Shown: positions 8,258 through 17,535, counted from the first letter of the stretch. The stretch: DNA of 64,000 bases from Paraburkholderia panacisoli (GCF_008369935.1 NZ_VTUZ01000033.1:1-64000); one strand, 5' to 3'. Numbers and translations: made by a program. Notes: a model not told the origin generated them from the sequence alone.

Positions 8258-9676
8258 CTAGCCGTGAATAGAAGGGTCGTCGAGAATTTCGGCGAGTTCG
8301 CGAATCGCGTTTTCGAAGCGATTGTCCCAAGGATGGCCGAAATTGAGCCGGATACAGTCCTGGAACCCGTGCGTCGCTGAGAAAATCGGCCCCGGAGCGA
8401 TGCTGATACCGCGCGCGCTCGCCAACGCATGAAGTTCCATTGCTTTGACAGACTGCGGAAGCTGTAGCCACAGCAGGTAGCCACCAGTCGGACGCACCCA
8501 CCTAACTGGACTCGGCAGCCATCTATGGAGTGCCGTCTCCATTCGCTCGAGCTGTGACTGAAACGACGAACGCAGCGAGCGCAAGTGTTTGTCGTATCCT
8601 CCGTGCTCCAGATAGTCGGCAACGCCTGCTTGCGCGGGAATGCACGCAGAAAGTGTCGTCATCAGTTTCAGCCGTCGGACTTTGTCAGAGAATCTTCCGG
8701 CCGCCGTCCATCCGATTCGATAGCCGGGCGCGAGTGTTTTTGAAAAGGAACTGCAGTGCATGACAAGCCCCTGCGTATCGAACGCTTTGGCTGGCAGCGG
8801 ACGGTCGCGGCTGAAATGAAGCTCCTGGTAGACGTCGTCTTCGATGAGCGGGACTTCGCGTCTACGCAGTAGTTCTACCAGAGCGCGCTTCTTGTCGGCT
8901 GACAAGGATGTGCCGGTCGGATTCTGGAAGTTGGGCATGAACCAGCACGCTCGAATGGGATGCTGGTCAAGCGCACTTTGTAACGCTTCCAGGTCAAGGC
9001 CGGACACCGGGTCGACAGGTATCTCCACAGCTCGAAGGTCGAGCCGCTCAATAGCCTGCAGGGCGGCGTAGAAACCCGGGGACTCCACAGCCACGAGGTC
9101 TCCAGGCCGGGTGACGGCCATCAAACAGAGATTCAACGCTTCGAGGGCACCGTTTGTAATGAGAATTTCGTTCGGCGACACGGACATGCCCGTTCCAACG
9201 TAACGAAGACTGATTTGCTGGCGGAGATGGTCGTTACCGGGCGGTAGGTCTTCCACCGTGTTCCATGGGGTGAGCGACCGTGTGCCGGCGACCAGCGACT
9301 TCAGAAGCCGCGCAGTTGGAAAGAGCTGTGGCGAGGGGAACGCTGAACCCAACGGCACAATGTCCGCATGCCGGGCTGATTCGAGCACGGAGAACACCAG
9401 GTCGCTGATGTCTACCTTCCTTGGTTCAGTTGCAAGTCCTTCTCCCCGAACCGTCTCGTTCACGGTGGCGCCCTTCGTGACGAAATACCCAGCACGCTCC
9501 TCGGCGCGCACGAGACCCCACTGCTCAAGGAGCGAGTAGGCGCGAAATACCGTCGACTGGCTCACGCCGTACTGCGCGATCAGGTGGCGAAGTGACGGAA
9601 GCCTGGCTCCGGCGGGAAGAAGGCCTTCCCGGATTTGCGTTGCCAGATTGTTCGCAATAGTCTCGTAGCGATTCAT
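8258..9676 (-). CDS. MocR/PdxR-type regulator (GntR HTH fused to aminotransferase-like domain)
   Basis: 472 residues. An N-terminal GntR winged helix is at about 1-70 (RLPSLRHLIAQYGVSQSTVFRAYSLLEQWGLV), followed by a fold-type-I PLP aminotransferase domain. Visible PLP-site features are ESPGFYAAL, NFQNPTG (about 249-255), EDDVYQE (about 279-285) and SSFSKTLAPGYRIGW with the PLP-binding lysine at 313. MocR proteins sense PLP or an amino compound and regulate a neighbouring gene. This one is divergent from a sulfite/nitrite reductase gene, with 323 bases between the starts, so that operon is the likely target. The ligand cannot be read from the sequence. Confidence 0.93.
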   Translation of the reverse strand: MNRYETIANNLATQIREGLLPAGARLPSLRHLIAQYGVSQSTVFRAYSLLEQWGLVRAEERAGYFVTKGATVNETVRGEGLATEPRKVDISDLVFSVLESARHADIVPLGSAFPSPQLFPTARLLKSLVAGTRSLTPWNTVEDLPPGNDHLRQQISLRYVGTGMSVSPNEILITNGALEALNLCLMAVTRPGDLVAVESPGFYAALQAIERLDLRAVEIPVDPVSGLDLEALQSALDQHPIRACWFMPNFQNPTGTSLSADKKRALVELLRRREVPLIEDDVYQELHFSRDRPLPAKAFDTQGLVMHCSSFSKTLAPGYRIGWTAAGRFSDKVRRLKLMTTLSACIPAQAGVADYLEHGGYDKHLRSLRSSFQSQLERMETALHRWLPSPVRWVRPTGGYLLWLQLPQSVKAMELHALASARGISIAPGPIFSATHGFQDCIRLNFGHPWDNRFENAIRELAEILDDPSIHG

Positions 9677-9999
9677 TGATTGCCCTTACCGTGTTCTTCG
9701 GTAACCGAACTTGCAGCGCACGCTTTCTCGCATGATTCCCGGCGTGTCTGCAGAGAAATTGTGCCGCAATACTATAGTCTCCGTCATTGAGCCAAGGACG
9801 ACTGCGGTGGGGCTATAAGCGATTGTGCGGACGCCACCAGCTTAGCTCGCCTGCTACGCAAACATCGGTGGCATCTGCTGCTTTTCGCCGGACGGCGAGG
9901 GGCCTATCGTGGGTGCTCGTGCCTTTCGGATGGTTGCCTCCAACATCCGTCGCCCTCAACTACGTCGCGTAATACTGCGACGCGAGACGCTCCCTACCC
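9677..9999. promoter_or_regulatory. Divergent promoter region between MocR and sulfite reductase genes
   Basis: Non-coding, 323 bases between divergent starts. It should contain promoters for both genes and the MocR binding sites, but I could not identify a convincing direct repeat or -35/-10 pair by eye. Confidence 0.35.
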
Positions 10000-11778
10000 A
10001 TGTATCAGTACAACGATTTCGACACAGCATTTGTCAAGAGCCGTGCGGCGCAGTTTCGGGACCAGCTGGACCGCTGGCAAAGCGGTCGGCTGAGTGAAGA
10101 CGACTTTCGTCCGCTGCGCCTGCAGAACGGCTGGTATGTACAGCGCCACGCGCCAATGTTGCGCGTCGCAGTGCCATATGGCGAATTGTCGAGCGCCCAG
10201 CTCCGCGTCTTGGCCCGCATCGCCCGAGAGTTCGACGCACCAGAGCCTGAGGTCTATCTAAAGGCTGCTGACGCCCAACGCAGGCTGGGTACGACCCATC
10301 TACCGACAAATTCAGCGCACTTCACGACACGAACCAACGTGCAGTTCAACTGGATTCCCTTGAGCAAGGCCGCTGATGTGATGGACCTTCTGGCGTCCGT
10401 CGACATGCATGGCATTCAAACTAGCGGTAACTGCATCCGCAACATCTCTTGCGACGAGCGCGCAGGTGTCGCCCCTGACGAAATCGCCGACCCGCGGCCT
10501 TTCGCCGAACTCATGCGGCAATGGACGACCTTGCACCCCGAGTTCGCATTCCTGCCGCGAAAATTCAAGATTGCGGTAACAGGCGCCGCAGAGGACCGCG
10601 CCGCGACCGACTGGCATGATGTCGGCCTCCGGCTCTTGCGCAATGAACTGGGCGAACTGGGTTTTCGTATAACAGTCGGCGGAGGCATGGGGCGTACGCC
10701 GATGGTCGGCTCCGTGCTTCGTGAGTTTTTGCCCTGGAATCACATCATGAACTACATCGAAGCGGTCGTGCGCGTGTACAACCGCTACGGAAGGCGGGAC
10801 AACAAGTACAAGGCGCGCATCAAGATTCTGGTTAAGGCCGAGGGGCAGCGCTACATCGACGATGTTGAAGACGAGTTTCGAGAAATCGTCGAGCACGATG
10901 GGGGGCCGCATACGATTCCACCGGAGGAACTTGCCCGCGTGACCGCCTCGTTCGTGGCACCAGCGGTGACTCGTAGCGAGTCAAAGCACGCTGCGAGGCA
11001 GGATGCGCCCACTGATAATCCGATTTTCATGCGATGGATGCAGCGAAACGTGGCTCTTCACAAGGACCCGGCACTACGCATCGTCACGCTGTCATTCAAG
11101 CGTCTTGGGCAAGCACCCGGAGATGCGTCAGCCGGGCAGTTGGAGAGGCTTGCCGACCTGGCGGACCGCTTTTCAGCGGGCGAGGCACGCGTGACGCACA
11201 CTCAAAATGTCGTCCTTCCATGGGTGGCTTCAGACAACCTCTTTGCCTTGTGGGAGGGCGCTCGTCAGCTGGGTCTGGCCAGTACGAACGTCGGATTGTT
11301 GACCGACATCATCGCGTGTCCCGGAGGGGATTTTTGTGCGCTGGCGAACGCGCGTTCAATCCCAATCGCCCAGGCACTTGCCGAGCGCTATCAGGATATT
11401 GACGAACTCGATGACATTGGTGAAATAGACGTCCATATCAGCGGCTGCATCAACTCGTGCGGCCATCACCACAGCGGGCACATCGGAGTGCTGGGCGTCG
11501 ACAAGGACGGGAAGGAGTGTTATCAGATTACGCTGGGAGGGGCTGACGGGACCGCTGCGAGTGGCGCCGCGCAACCCGGAAAGGTGATTGGTCCTTCGTT
11601 CTCTGCTGCTGAGCTGCCAGATGTCGTCGCAGCCATTCTCGAAAAGTACCGCGAATTGCGCGAATACCGAGAACAAGGGCGATACGAACGTTTCATTGAA
11701 ACTTTGCGTCGGACCGGCCTTGACCCGTTCAAAGCGGCGGCTAGCAGCGCGAGAGCAGAGCAGGAGGTGCGCGCATGA
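10000..11778 (+). CDS. cysI: Sulfite (or nitrite) reductase hemoprotein
   Basis: 592 residues with two half-repeats of the siroheme reductase family. The iron-sulfur/siroheme ligands are present: C440-x5-C446 (CPGGDFC) and C483-x3-C487 (CINSC). Substrate-site residues lie in the TSGNCIRNISCD segment (about 141-152) and the KFKIAVTG strand. It reduces sulfite to sulfide (or nitrite to ammonia) using six electrons. The gene overlaps the downstream DUF934 gene by four bases (ATGA), the arrangement seen for assimilatory sulfite reductase units in Burkholderiales, which favours sulfite. No cysJ flavoprotein subunit is present, so electrons probably come from ferredoxin. The divergent MocR regulator is not the usual CysB partner. 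Confidence 0.88.
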   Translation: MYQYNDFDTAFVKSRAAQFRDQLDRWQSGRLSEDDFRPLRLQNGWYVQRHAPMLRVAVPYGELSSAQLRVLARIAREFDAPEPEVYLKAADAQRRLGTTHLPTNSAHFTTRTNVQFNWIPLSKAADVMDLLASVDMHGIQTSGNCIRNISCDERAGVAPDEIADPRPFAELMRQWTTLHPEFAFLPRKFKIAVTGAAEDRAATDWHDVGLRLLRNELGELGFRITVGGGMGRTPMVGSVLREFLPWNHIMNYIEAVVRVYNRYGRRDNKYKARIKILVKAEGQRYIDDVEDEFREIVEHDGGPHTIPPEELARVTASFVAPAVTRSESKHAARQDAPTDNPIFMRWMQRNVALHKDPALRIVTLSFKRLGQAPGDASAGQLERLADLADRFSAGEARVTHTQNVVLPWVASDNLFALWEGARQLGLASTNVGLLTDIIACPGGDFCALANARSIPIAQALAERYQDIDELDDIGEIDVHISGCINSCGHHHSGHIGVLGVDKDGKECYQITLGGADGTAASGAAQPGKVIGPSFSAAELPDVVAAILEKYRELREYREQGRYERFIETLRRTGLDPFKAAASSARAEQEVRA

Positions 11779-12152
11779 ACAACGTCCCCGAATTGAATGT
11801 CATTGCATGGTCCGCAGCTCAGGGCGATGAACCGCCCAATGTCCTCAGGCTCGCCAATGATGCAGACCCGATGGCGTTGGCAGACGGCCTCGCCGGCATC
11901 GGGCGAATCGAGTTGCATTTTCCGCATTTCACCGATGGCCGTGCATATAGTCAGGCCTATCTTCTTCGCCGCAGACTGGGTTTTGAGGGGGATTTGCGCG
12001 CAATCGGTGACGTGCAGATTGACCAACTTCTGCAGATGGCGCGAACCGGGTTCTCAAGTGCCGTACTCAACGAAGGTCTCGACCCGGCAGACGCAGCCCG
12101 CCACTTGGTGCGGTACTCAGGGTTCTATCAACGGGACTTGATCGGAACATAG
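11775..12152 (+). CDS. DUF934 protein, sulfite reductase companion
   Basis: 125 residues; the family core is clear as FPHFTDGRAYSQAYLLRRRLGFEG followed by LRAIGDVQIDQLLQMARTGF. DUF934 genes are regularly placed directly after cysI and before cysH in proteobacteria and are annotated as a possible sulfite-reductase-associated oxidoreductase. The start codon overlaps the cysI stop (ATGA), indicating translational coupling. No cysH, cysD or cysN follows here, so this is a reduced version of the usual sulfate-assimilation operon. Biochemical role unproven. Confidence 0.85.
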   Translation: MNNVPELNVIAWSAAQGDEPPNVLRLANDADPMALADGLAGIGRIELHFPHFTDGRAYSQAYLLRRRLGFEGDLRAIGDVQIDQLLQMARTGFSSAVLNEGLDPADAARHLVRYSGFYQRDLIGT

Positions 12153-12922
12153 ACGCGCAATCTGGTTAAGGCCATTCAAAAGCTCGACTAGGCGCAGCCC
12201 TAGCGTGGATAACTATCTGCCTCCCGTGGGACGAAGGTTTGCGCCGGGCCGGTCGCAAAAAATTGAATTGCTCCGACGGTGTCTATTCCAGCGGCGCAAT
12301 TTGCCGTGGGTAACTGCCTGTCCTCGCGATAAAGATCGGCCTTGTGGTTCGCTGGCCCGTGGAAGAGCTCGAATTCGACGACGCCATGCGTCGTGCGGAC
12401 AATGCGCTGTACCAGTCGCTGACGCAATACCGGAAGCGACGCAGTCTGGTTTGACCAACTGGACATCAACGGACAAAGGTATCCCTTCCATCGAACGTTC
12501 AGCCAAGTTTGTGAATCACGGTGCCGTGGTTGTCACTGGGGTATAAGACAAACCCTGCCATAGACGAACGCATGCTTCCTGCTCGGGCGTATCGTGATCT
12601 CCAAGAAGACCCTGACCCAAAACGACGATTTTTACACGGGCCTAACGACCGTCATCCGAGATGGGAAAAGACTGCCAGCCAGTCGATTCGTGCCGCCTGG
12701 CTCCGGATGAAACACGCACGTTGAGAAACCATTCTGCCGAAATTGCCATGATTTTACTGGCAAAGCCAGTTTCGCGTCCGACAGTGTGAATCATCCGGAG
12801 GTTCGAGCCGCAGCGTTGCAGTTTGGTTAACGGTTTGTTGACAAATGTGGACTCCTGTTGTGTAAGCATTGCCTCTACCATTGCACCGGCGCTGCATGCG
12901 CTGCTAGTCATAAAGGAGTCTC
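12153..12922. other. Long intergenic region with gene debris
   Basis: About 770 bases with no intact gene. It contains a GGDEF-like tail (listed separately) and an unassigned open stretch near 12570-12705 reading GRIVISKKTLTQNDDF and ending in PPGSG, which also looks like the end of a lost gene. Base composition is lower in GC than the flanks, consistent with decaying DNA. Confidence 0.4.
12332..12454 (+). pseudogene. Possible diguanylate cyclase (GGDEF) C-terminal remnant
   Basis: One frame reads KIGLVVRWP, then FDDAMRRADNALYQ and a basic tail ending at TGA 12452-12454. The RRADNALYQ stretch followed by basic residues is the standard end of GGDEF domains. Only about 40 residues survive and no GGDEF motif or start is present, so this would be a relic. 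The match is short. Confidence 0.35.
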
Positions 12923-13702
12923 ATGAACCTCGCTTCGATCCGCAAAGACGCCTTTGCGATGCCCGTTCACAATCCCGCTTATCCCCGGCCGCCGTACCGC
13001 TTCATCAATCGCGAATACTTCATTATTTCGTACGAGACCGATTTCGATGCGCTGCGCGCTATCGTCCCGGAGCCGCTGCATCCCGAAAACGACCTCGTGC
13101 ATTACGAATTCATTCGTATGCCGGACTCGTCGGGCTTCGGTAATTACACCGAAAGCGGTCAGGTCATCTCGGTGCGCGACCAGCAAGGGCGCCTCGGCAA
13201 TTACACGCATTCGATGTACCTCGATGACGAGGGCCCGATCGCCGGTGGTCGTGAAATCTGGGGTTTTCCGAAGAAGCTGGCCAAGCCGACCTTGAGCGTC
13301 GACGGTAACGACACGCTGCTCGGCACGCTCGACTACGGCACGCAACGTGTCGCAACCGGCACGATGGGCTTCAAGCACGTGCCGCTCGACATCGAGGCCG
13401 AACGCAAGAAGCTCGCGGACACACCCAACTACCTGTTGAAAGTGATCCCGCACGTTGACGGCTCGCCGCGCGTGTGCGAACTCGTGCGCTTCTATTTGCG
13501 TGACGTGAGCGTTCATGGCGCGTGGTCGGGTCCCGCTGCGCTCGAACTGCATCCGCACGCGTTGGCACCGGTCGCCGATCTGCCGGTGAAGCGGGTGGTC
13601 GGTGCGCGGCACGTAATTGCCAATCTCACGCTGGATATCGGCGAGGTTGCGCTCGATTATCTGGCCACGATCGAGAGCATGAAGCTCGCGGTCAATCAAT
13701 AA
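12923..13702 (+). CDS. adc: Acetoacetate decarboxylase
   Basis: 259 residues, close to the family norm. The Schiff-base lysine pair is present in GGREIWGFPKKLA, with K117 aligning to the catalytic lysine (K115 of the Clostridium enzyme) and K118 to its neighbour. Other family features are the PYRFINREYF N-terminus and VCELVRFYLRDVSVHGAWSGPAAL. The enzyme converts acetoacetate to acetone and CO2 in the cytoplasm. AAAGGAG lies about five bases before ATG 12923. The next gene, 28 bases on, is a 3-hydroxybutyrate dehydrogenase that makes or consumes acetoacetate, so the pair controls the acetoacetate pool, most likely linked to polyhydroxybutyrate turnover. Confidence 0.94.
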   Translation: MNLASIRKDAFAMPVHNPAYPRPPYRFINREYFIISYETDFDALRAIVPEPLHPENDLVHYEFIRMPDSSGFGNYTESGQVISVRDQQGRLGNYTHSMYLDDEGPIAGGREIWGFPKKLAKPTLSVDGNDTLLGTLDYGTQRVATGTMGFKHVPLDIEAERKKLADTPNYLLKVIPHVDGSPRVCELVRFYLRDVSVHGAWSGPAALELHPHALAPVADLPVKRVVGARHVIANLTLDIGEVALDYLATIESMKLAVNQ

Positions 13703-13730
13703 CGATCCGTGAACCGATAAGGAAGACAAC

Positions 13731-14513
13731 ATGTCGTTGAACCAAAAAGTCGCGCTGGTGACCGGCGCAGCAAGCGGTATTGGTGAGCAGTGTGCTCGCA
13801 AACTCGCCAGTCTCGGCGCCGCGGTGGTAATCGCCGACCTGAATCTCGAGAACGCGCAGAAGGTGGCCAGCAGCATTATTGCGGCAGGTGGCAAGGCGCT
13901 TGCCATTGCAATGGATGTCACCAACGAAGAAGCGGTCAACAGCGGCATTGAACGCGCGGTGCAGGAGTTGGGCAGCCTCGACGTGCTCGTGTCGAATGCA
14001 GGTATCCAGATCGTCGCTCCCATTGAGGAGTATGCGTTTTCCGACTGGAAGAAGATGCTGGCGATCCATCTGGACGGCGCCTTTCTCACCACGAAGGCGG
14101 CGATCAAACACATGTACGCCGGCGGCAAGGGCGGCTCGATCGTCTACATGGGGTCGGTGCATTCGCATGAGGCGTCGAAACTGAAGTCCGCCTATGTGAC
14201 GGCCAAGCATGGTCTGCTGGGACTGGCCCGGGTGGTCGCGAAAGAAGGCGGCCCCCGCGGCGTGCGGGCGAACGTGGTGTGTCCGGGCTTTGTGCGCACA
14301 CCGCTCGTCGACAAGCAGATTCCCGAGCAGGCCAAGGCGCTCGGCATCTCCGAAGACGAAGTCGTCAAGAACGTGATGCTCAAGGAAACCGTGGATGGCG
14401 AATTCACCACGGTCGATGACGTTGCCAACACGGTTGCGTTCCTGGCGGGCTTTGAATCGTCTGCGCTGACTGGGCAGTCGGTGATCGTCAGCCACGGCTG
14501 GTCAATGCAATAA
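13731..14513 (+). CDS. bdhA: 3-hydroxybutyrate dehydrogenase
   Basis: 260-residue classical SDR. The NAD-binding TGAASGIG motif is at 11-18, SNAG at about 88-91, and the catalytic triad S142-Y155-K159 (VTAKHG follows Y155). The C-terminal half matches bacterial D-3-hydroxybutyrate dehydrogenases closely (VCPGFVRTPLVDKQIPEQAK, and LTGQSVIVSHGW at the end). It interconverts D-3-hydroxybutyrate and acetoacetate with NAD. It lies between the acetoacetate decarboxylase and a patatin-like hydrolase, with short gaps (28 and 9 bases), so all three are probably co-transcribed. Confidence 0.95.
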   Translation: MSLNQKVALVTGAASGIGEQCARKLASLGAAVVIADLNLENAQKVASSIIAAGGKALAIAMDVTNEEAVNSGIERAVQELGSLDVLVSNAGIQIVAPIEEYAFSDWKKMLAIHLDGAFLTTKAAIKHMYAGGKGGSIVYMGSVHSHEASKLKSAYVTAKHGLLGLARVVAKEGGPRGVRANVVCPGFVRTPLVDKQIPEQAKALGISEDEVVKNVMLKETVDGEFTTVDDVANTVAFLAGFESSALTGQSVIVSHGWSMQ

Positions 14514-14522
14514 GGGGCACGT

Positions 14523-15776
14523 ATGCGCAGCAGCACGAAAAAAACTAACCGGCAGCCGGATACATTCGTGCTGCCGCGCTACGACGAAATTGCTTTGGTG
14601 CTTCAGGGCGGTGGCGCACTAGGGTCTTACCAGGCCGGCGTCTACGAAGGCCTGGCCGAGGCCGGTGTACAACCGAACTGGATCGCCGGTGTTTCGATCG
14701 GCGCATTGAACACCGCGGTCATTGCCGGTAATGCACCGGAGAACCGCGTGGAAGCATTACGCGGATTCTGGAATTCGATCTGCCGTCCGCTCGACTGGCT
14801 CGGTGGCTTGGGCGCCTGGACATTGCCTGGACTCGGGTTGGACGACGTGTCGCGCAAATGGAGCAGTATGTGGGCGGCCGGGCGTGCGTTGACTGAGGGC
14901 CAGGCAGGCTTTTTCTCTCCGCGGGTTCCATTGCCAATGGCGGGTTTCGGCAAGCAAAACCCCAACGTGGTCAGCTATTACGACACGGCCGCGCTGAGGG
15001 AGACGCTGTTGAAGTTCGCCGATTTCGACCGTATCAACGACGGCGACATCCGCGTTTCGGTGGGCGCTGTGAACGTGCGAACCGGCAACCTGATGTACTT
15101 TGACAACACGAAGATGCGTCTGGAGCCAGAGCATTTCATGGCGTCAGGGGCGTTGCCGCCAGGTTTTCCGGCGGTCGAGATTGACGGCGAGTACTACTGG
15201 GACGGCGGCCTGGTTTCCAACACGCCGCTGACCGAGGTGCTGCGCGATGCGGACCACAAGGATACACTGGTTTTTCAGGTGGATTTGTGGAGCGCAAGAG
15301 GCAATCCGCCTGGGGACTTCCTCGACGTGTCTGAGCGTGCCAAAGACATTCAGTACTCGAGCCGTACGCGGGCGATTACGAGCATGCTGGCGGATCGTCA
15401 GAAGCATGCACGTTTCATCAAGGAGTTGCTCGCGCATGTTCCGCCCGATCTGCGCAAAACGGATCCGCTATTCCGTCTCGCTGAAGAAGCGGCCGACGGC
15501 AGCGCGATCAATGTGGTGCACCTCATCTACAAGAACAAGCCGTACGAGGGGCATTACAAAGACTATGAGTTCAGCATCGACACGATGCGCGAGCACTGGG
15601 AAAGCGGTCTCGACGACATTCGCGATTCGTTTGGCCATCGGGAGTGGTTCGATGTGCCGAGCCGCGAAAAGGGTTTCGTGACGCACGACGTGCATCGCCG
15701 GCCTGGCTCGGTGCCGCAGTCCGATCGTGAATTGCCCGAATTGCCCATCGGCGTGGAACGGAAAGTCGCAGCGTGA
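14523..15776 (+). CDS. Patatin-like phospholipase with DUF3734 C-terminal region
   Basis: 417 residues. The patatin domain shows the oxyanion loop GGGALGSYQAGV (about 30-41), the nucleophile elbow GVSIG with S58, and the dyad aspartate D227 in DGG. From about residue 290 a DUF3734-type extension follows (SRTRAITSMLADRQKHARF, then HLIYKNKPYEGHYKDYEFS). The enzyme is expected to hydrolyse acyl esters; family members with this extension are frequent beside hydroxybutyrate dehydrogenase in Burkholderiales, suggesting a role in lipid or PHB granule mobilisation. That functional link is inference from position. GGGGCAC precedes the start. Confidence 0.9.
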   Translation: MRSSTKKTNRQPDTFVLPRYDEIALVLQGGGALGSYQAGVYEGLAEAGVQPNWIAGVSIGALNTAVIAGNAPENRVEALRGFWNSICRPLDWLGGLGAWTLPGLGLDDVSRKWSSMWAAGRALTEGQAGFFSPRVPLPMAGFGKQNPNVVSYYDTAALRETLLKFADFDRINDGDIRVSVGAVNVRTGNLMYFDNTKMRLEPEHFMASGALPPGFPAVEIDGEYYWDGGLVSNTPLTEVLRDADHKDTLVFQVDLWSARGNPPGDFLDVSERAKDIQYSSRTRAITSMLADRQKHARFIKELLAHVPPDLRKTDPLFRLAEEAADGSAINVVHLIYKNKPYEGHYKDYEFSIDTMREHWESGLDDIRDSFGHREWFDVPSREKGFVTHDVHRRPGSVPQSDRELPELPIGVERKVAA

Positions 15777-16489
15777 ACCGGTGCGTAGCGGGCGCGGACG
15801 GTCAGAATGGTGTGGCGTATCTCGCCAAGCCCTGAAGTCGTAAGCTGGTTGTGTACGGTAGATCGTCCAGGCGGCTTCATCCTCTCCAGGGATGTAGCGG
15901 CTCCAGTCGGCTACACCCGCTTGATTTCCCCAGCCGCGTCATGTGAAACGGGAACAGTCGAAGAAACAGAACTGCCCCGCCTGTCATGCACGCATCACTG
16001 CGACCCACGAGGCTGCGCCACACTGCGAAATCAGTGCGAACGCGTGCTCCGGCACCGAGGTTGTGGAGTAATTCTGGATGTTGTCCGCGTTAACTCCGAT
16101 GCTGTCGATCTCCCTTGTCGCGATGGGCGATCCTCTCTAGCATGCTTCCTGTCGGAGCCGTTTGGACGAACGTCGTTGGCAATCGCGATATTCCTCCGCC
16201 CGATGCGCACGGCAACTGTTGGTGTTCACAATTTGCGCCAACCACTCTGCGAAAAAGAGACGTGAGGAGGCGCGCGATCGCACTGTCGAGATGTCGATCG
16301 CGCGCGGACGGCACGTACGACAGGATCGCAAAGAAGTATTTCGACTTCGACGTCTATGGCCAGTGAAATATGGCCCGGCGCACGACATCGAGCGGTAGGC
16401 CGCGCTATCGTCGTTGACCGGAGAGTCGTTGATCCTCGACATCCGCAGGCAGGTCGTGAGCGGTCCATAACGAAAACAGGCGAGAGACG
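15777..16489. other. Intergenic region without a supported gene
   Basis: About 710 bases. Open frames occur in several overlapping frames on both strands but none has a family signature or clear ribosome binding site. A short inverted repeat TGTAGC...GCTACA near 15894-15914 could terminate the upstream operon. Confidence 0.4.
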
Positions 16490-17002
16490 ATGCGATCTGC
16501 CGACACAGACCTGCCGGGCTCTTTGGAAGCCAGCCTATGGCGCCTCGGTCTGAGTACACCTTGGTGGCTCACGATTCCTCTCGCGTTGCTGGCGACCGAG
16601 CTATTGCCATTGCCGTTCGACTACGCCGCCGACTTTTTCTTTCCGCATCAGTTCTCCGGTGGCCCGAACATCAGGTCGCACGGCATCGTCTATGCACTGA
16701 TCGTGGCTTGCCTGATCGCGCCGCTCGTCGAGACGGCGTTCAATCAATGGGGGTGCATCACGTTGCTGCGAAAAAAACTGGGTGCGGGCCATGGGGTGGC
16801 GGTGGTCGTGTCGGCGGCCCTGTTTGCGGCGATGCATTTCTATAGCTGGAAATATGTCATCACCACGTTTCCCGTTGGCCTCGTACTGGGTTACGTGTTC
16901 GTTGTCGAACAGATGCGGCGAGAGCGCGCCTTCGCGATTGTCGCTGCAATCCATGCGTTACGAAATGCCATTTCCGTCGCACTGATTTTTGGCTTGCAGT
17001 GA
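16490..17002 (+). CDS. CPBP-family intramembrane protein with altered motif 1
   Basis: 170 residues with about four to five transmembrane segments. The layout is that of CPBP (Abi/CAAX protease-like) proteins: motif 1 region APLVETAFNQWG, motif 2 LFAAMHF, and motif 3 HALRN near the end. In proteolytic members motif 1 is EExxxR; here the second glutamate is T and the arginine is Q (ETAFNQ), so peptidase activity is doubtful although the two histidines remain. The start ATG is preceded by GGCGAGAG. Neighbours give no functional clue. It may be a membrane-protein scaffold or an immunity-type protein rather than a protease. Confidence 0.72.
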   Translation: MRSADTDLPGSLEASLWRLGLSTPWWLTIPLALLATELLPLPFDYAADFFFPHQFSGGPNIRSHGIVYALIVACLIAPLVETAFNQWGCITLLRKKLGAGHGVAVVVSAALFAAMHFYSWKYVITTFPVGLVLGYVFVVEQMRRERAFAIVAAIHALRNAISVALIFGLQ

Positions 17003-17078
17003 AAACTATGTTGCGATGTCGGCAGGGCGGCGCGCACGGCATCGGCACTATTCACGCGATTTCTCCAGACGAGTTAAC

Positions 17079-17108
17079 GGATCATAAATATCTCGGTATT
17101 TATGATCC
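17079..17108. promoter_or_regulatory. Perfect 12-base-arm palindrome upstream of a two-gene module
   Basis: Arms GGATCATAAATA and TATTTATGATCC are separated by 6 bases. The site ends 45 bases before the start codon at 17154 and is AT-rich in GC-rich DNA, with no poly-T following. It is more likely an operator or promoter-overlapping element for the downstream pair than a terminator. No gene in this segment encodes an obvious DNA-binding regulator, unless the 17536 protein does so. Confidence 0.65.
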
Positions 17109-17153
17109 AAATAATGGCAAAATACCACTCGTCAAGTTTCTGGAGACTCCTAC

Positions 17154-17516
17154 ATGGCGGATACGTTCGAACTGGTCGCGCTTGCGCTGCCGGCGGATGT
17201 CGCGCCCGAGACGCTGCCGGCAGCGGTAAAGCGACTTGTGGCCGATTGCTGGCCGGGCATGAGCCGGGGCCAACTCGTTGCGCGGGCCCGGCGCCACGCG
17301 CTACAGCCCTCCCTTCGTGCACACGGCCCGAGCGCTCCCGGTGAAACCGGGCTCTTCAGCCTGACGCTGACCGCCGCGGGCGGGGTGGTGCGGCTCATTG
17401 CGCATCTGCGCCGCGTCGCGAGGCGCCGTGCCTCCGCTCGCGCAACGGTCTCCGCGAAAACGTCGAAGCTCTCGCGGCCGCCTTTGCGCGATCCGCGCCA
17501 GGCGTCGCTGTTCTGA
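17154..17516 (+). CDS. Hypothetical protein, first gene of a two-gene module
   Basis: 120 residues, start preceded by GGAG eight bases upstream. The N-terminal half is a compact mixed sequence (about 5-60, LPADVAPETLPAAVKRLVADCWPG); the C-terminal third is strongly basic (ARRRASARATVSAKTSK). I do not recognise a family. The basic tail and its pairing with a coiled-coil gene suggest a nucleic-acid or partner-binding protein, but this is only inference. Codon usage is typical for the window, so it looks like a real gene. Confidence 0.65.
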   Translation: MADTFELVALALPADVAPETLPAAVKRLVADCWPGMSRGQLVARARRHALQPSLRAHGPSAPGETGLFSLTLTAAGGVVRLIAHLRRVARRRASARATVSAKTSKLSRPPLRDPRQASLF

Positions 17517-17535
17517 AGGCTTGGAGGAGTAGACC

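Noticed and set aside
12452..12546. Possible SDR N-terminal fragment (AKFVNHGAVVVTG) after the GGDEF-like tail
   Set aside because: Only about 13 residues match and the expected TGxxxGIG motif is absent.
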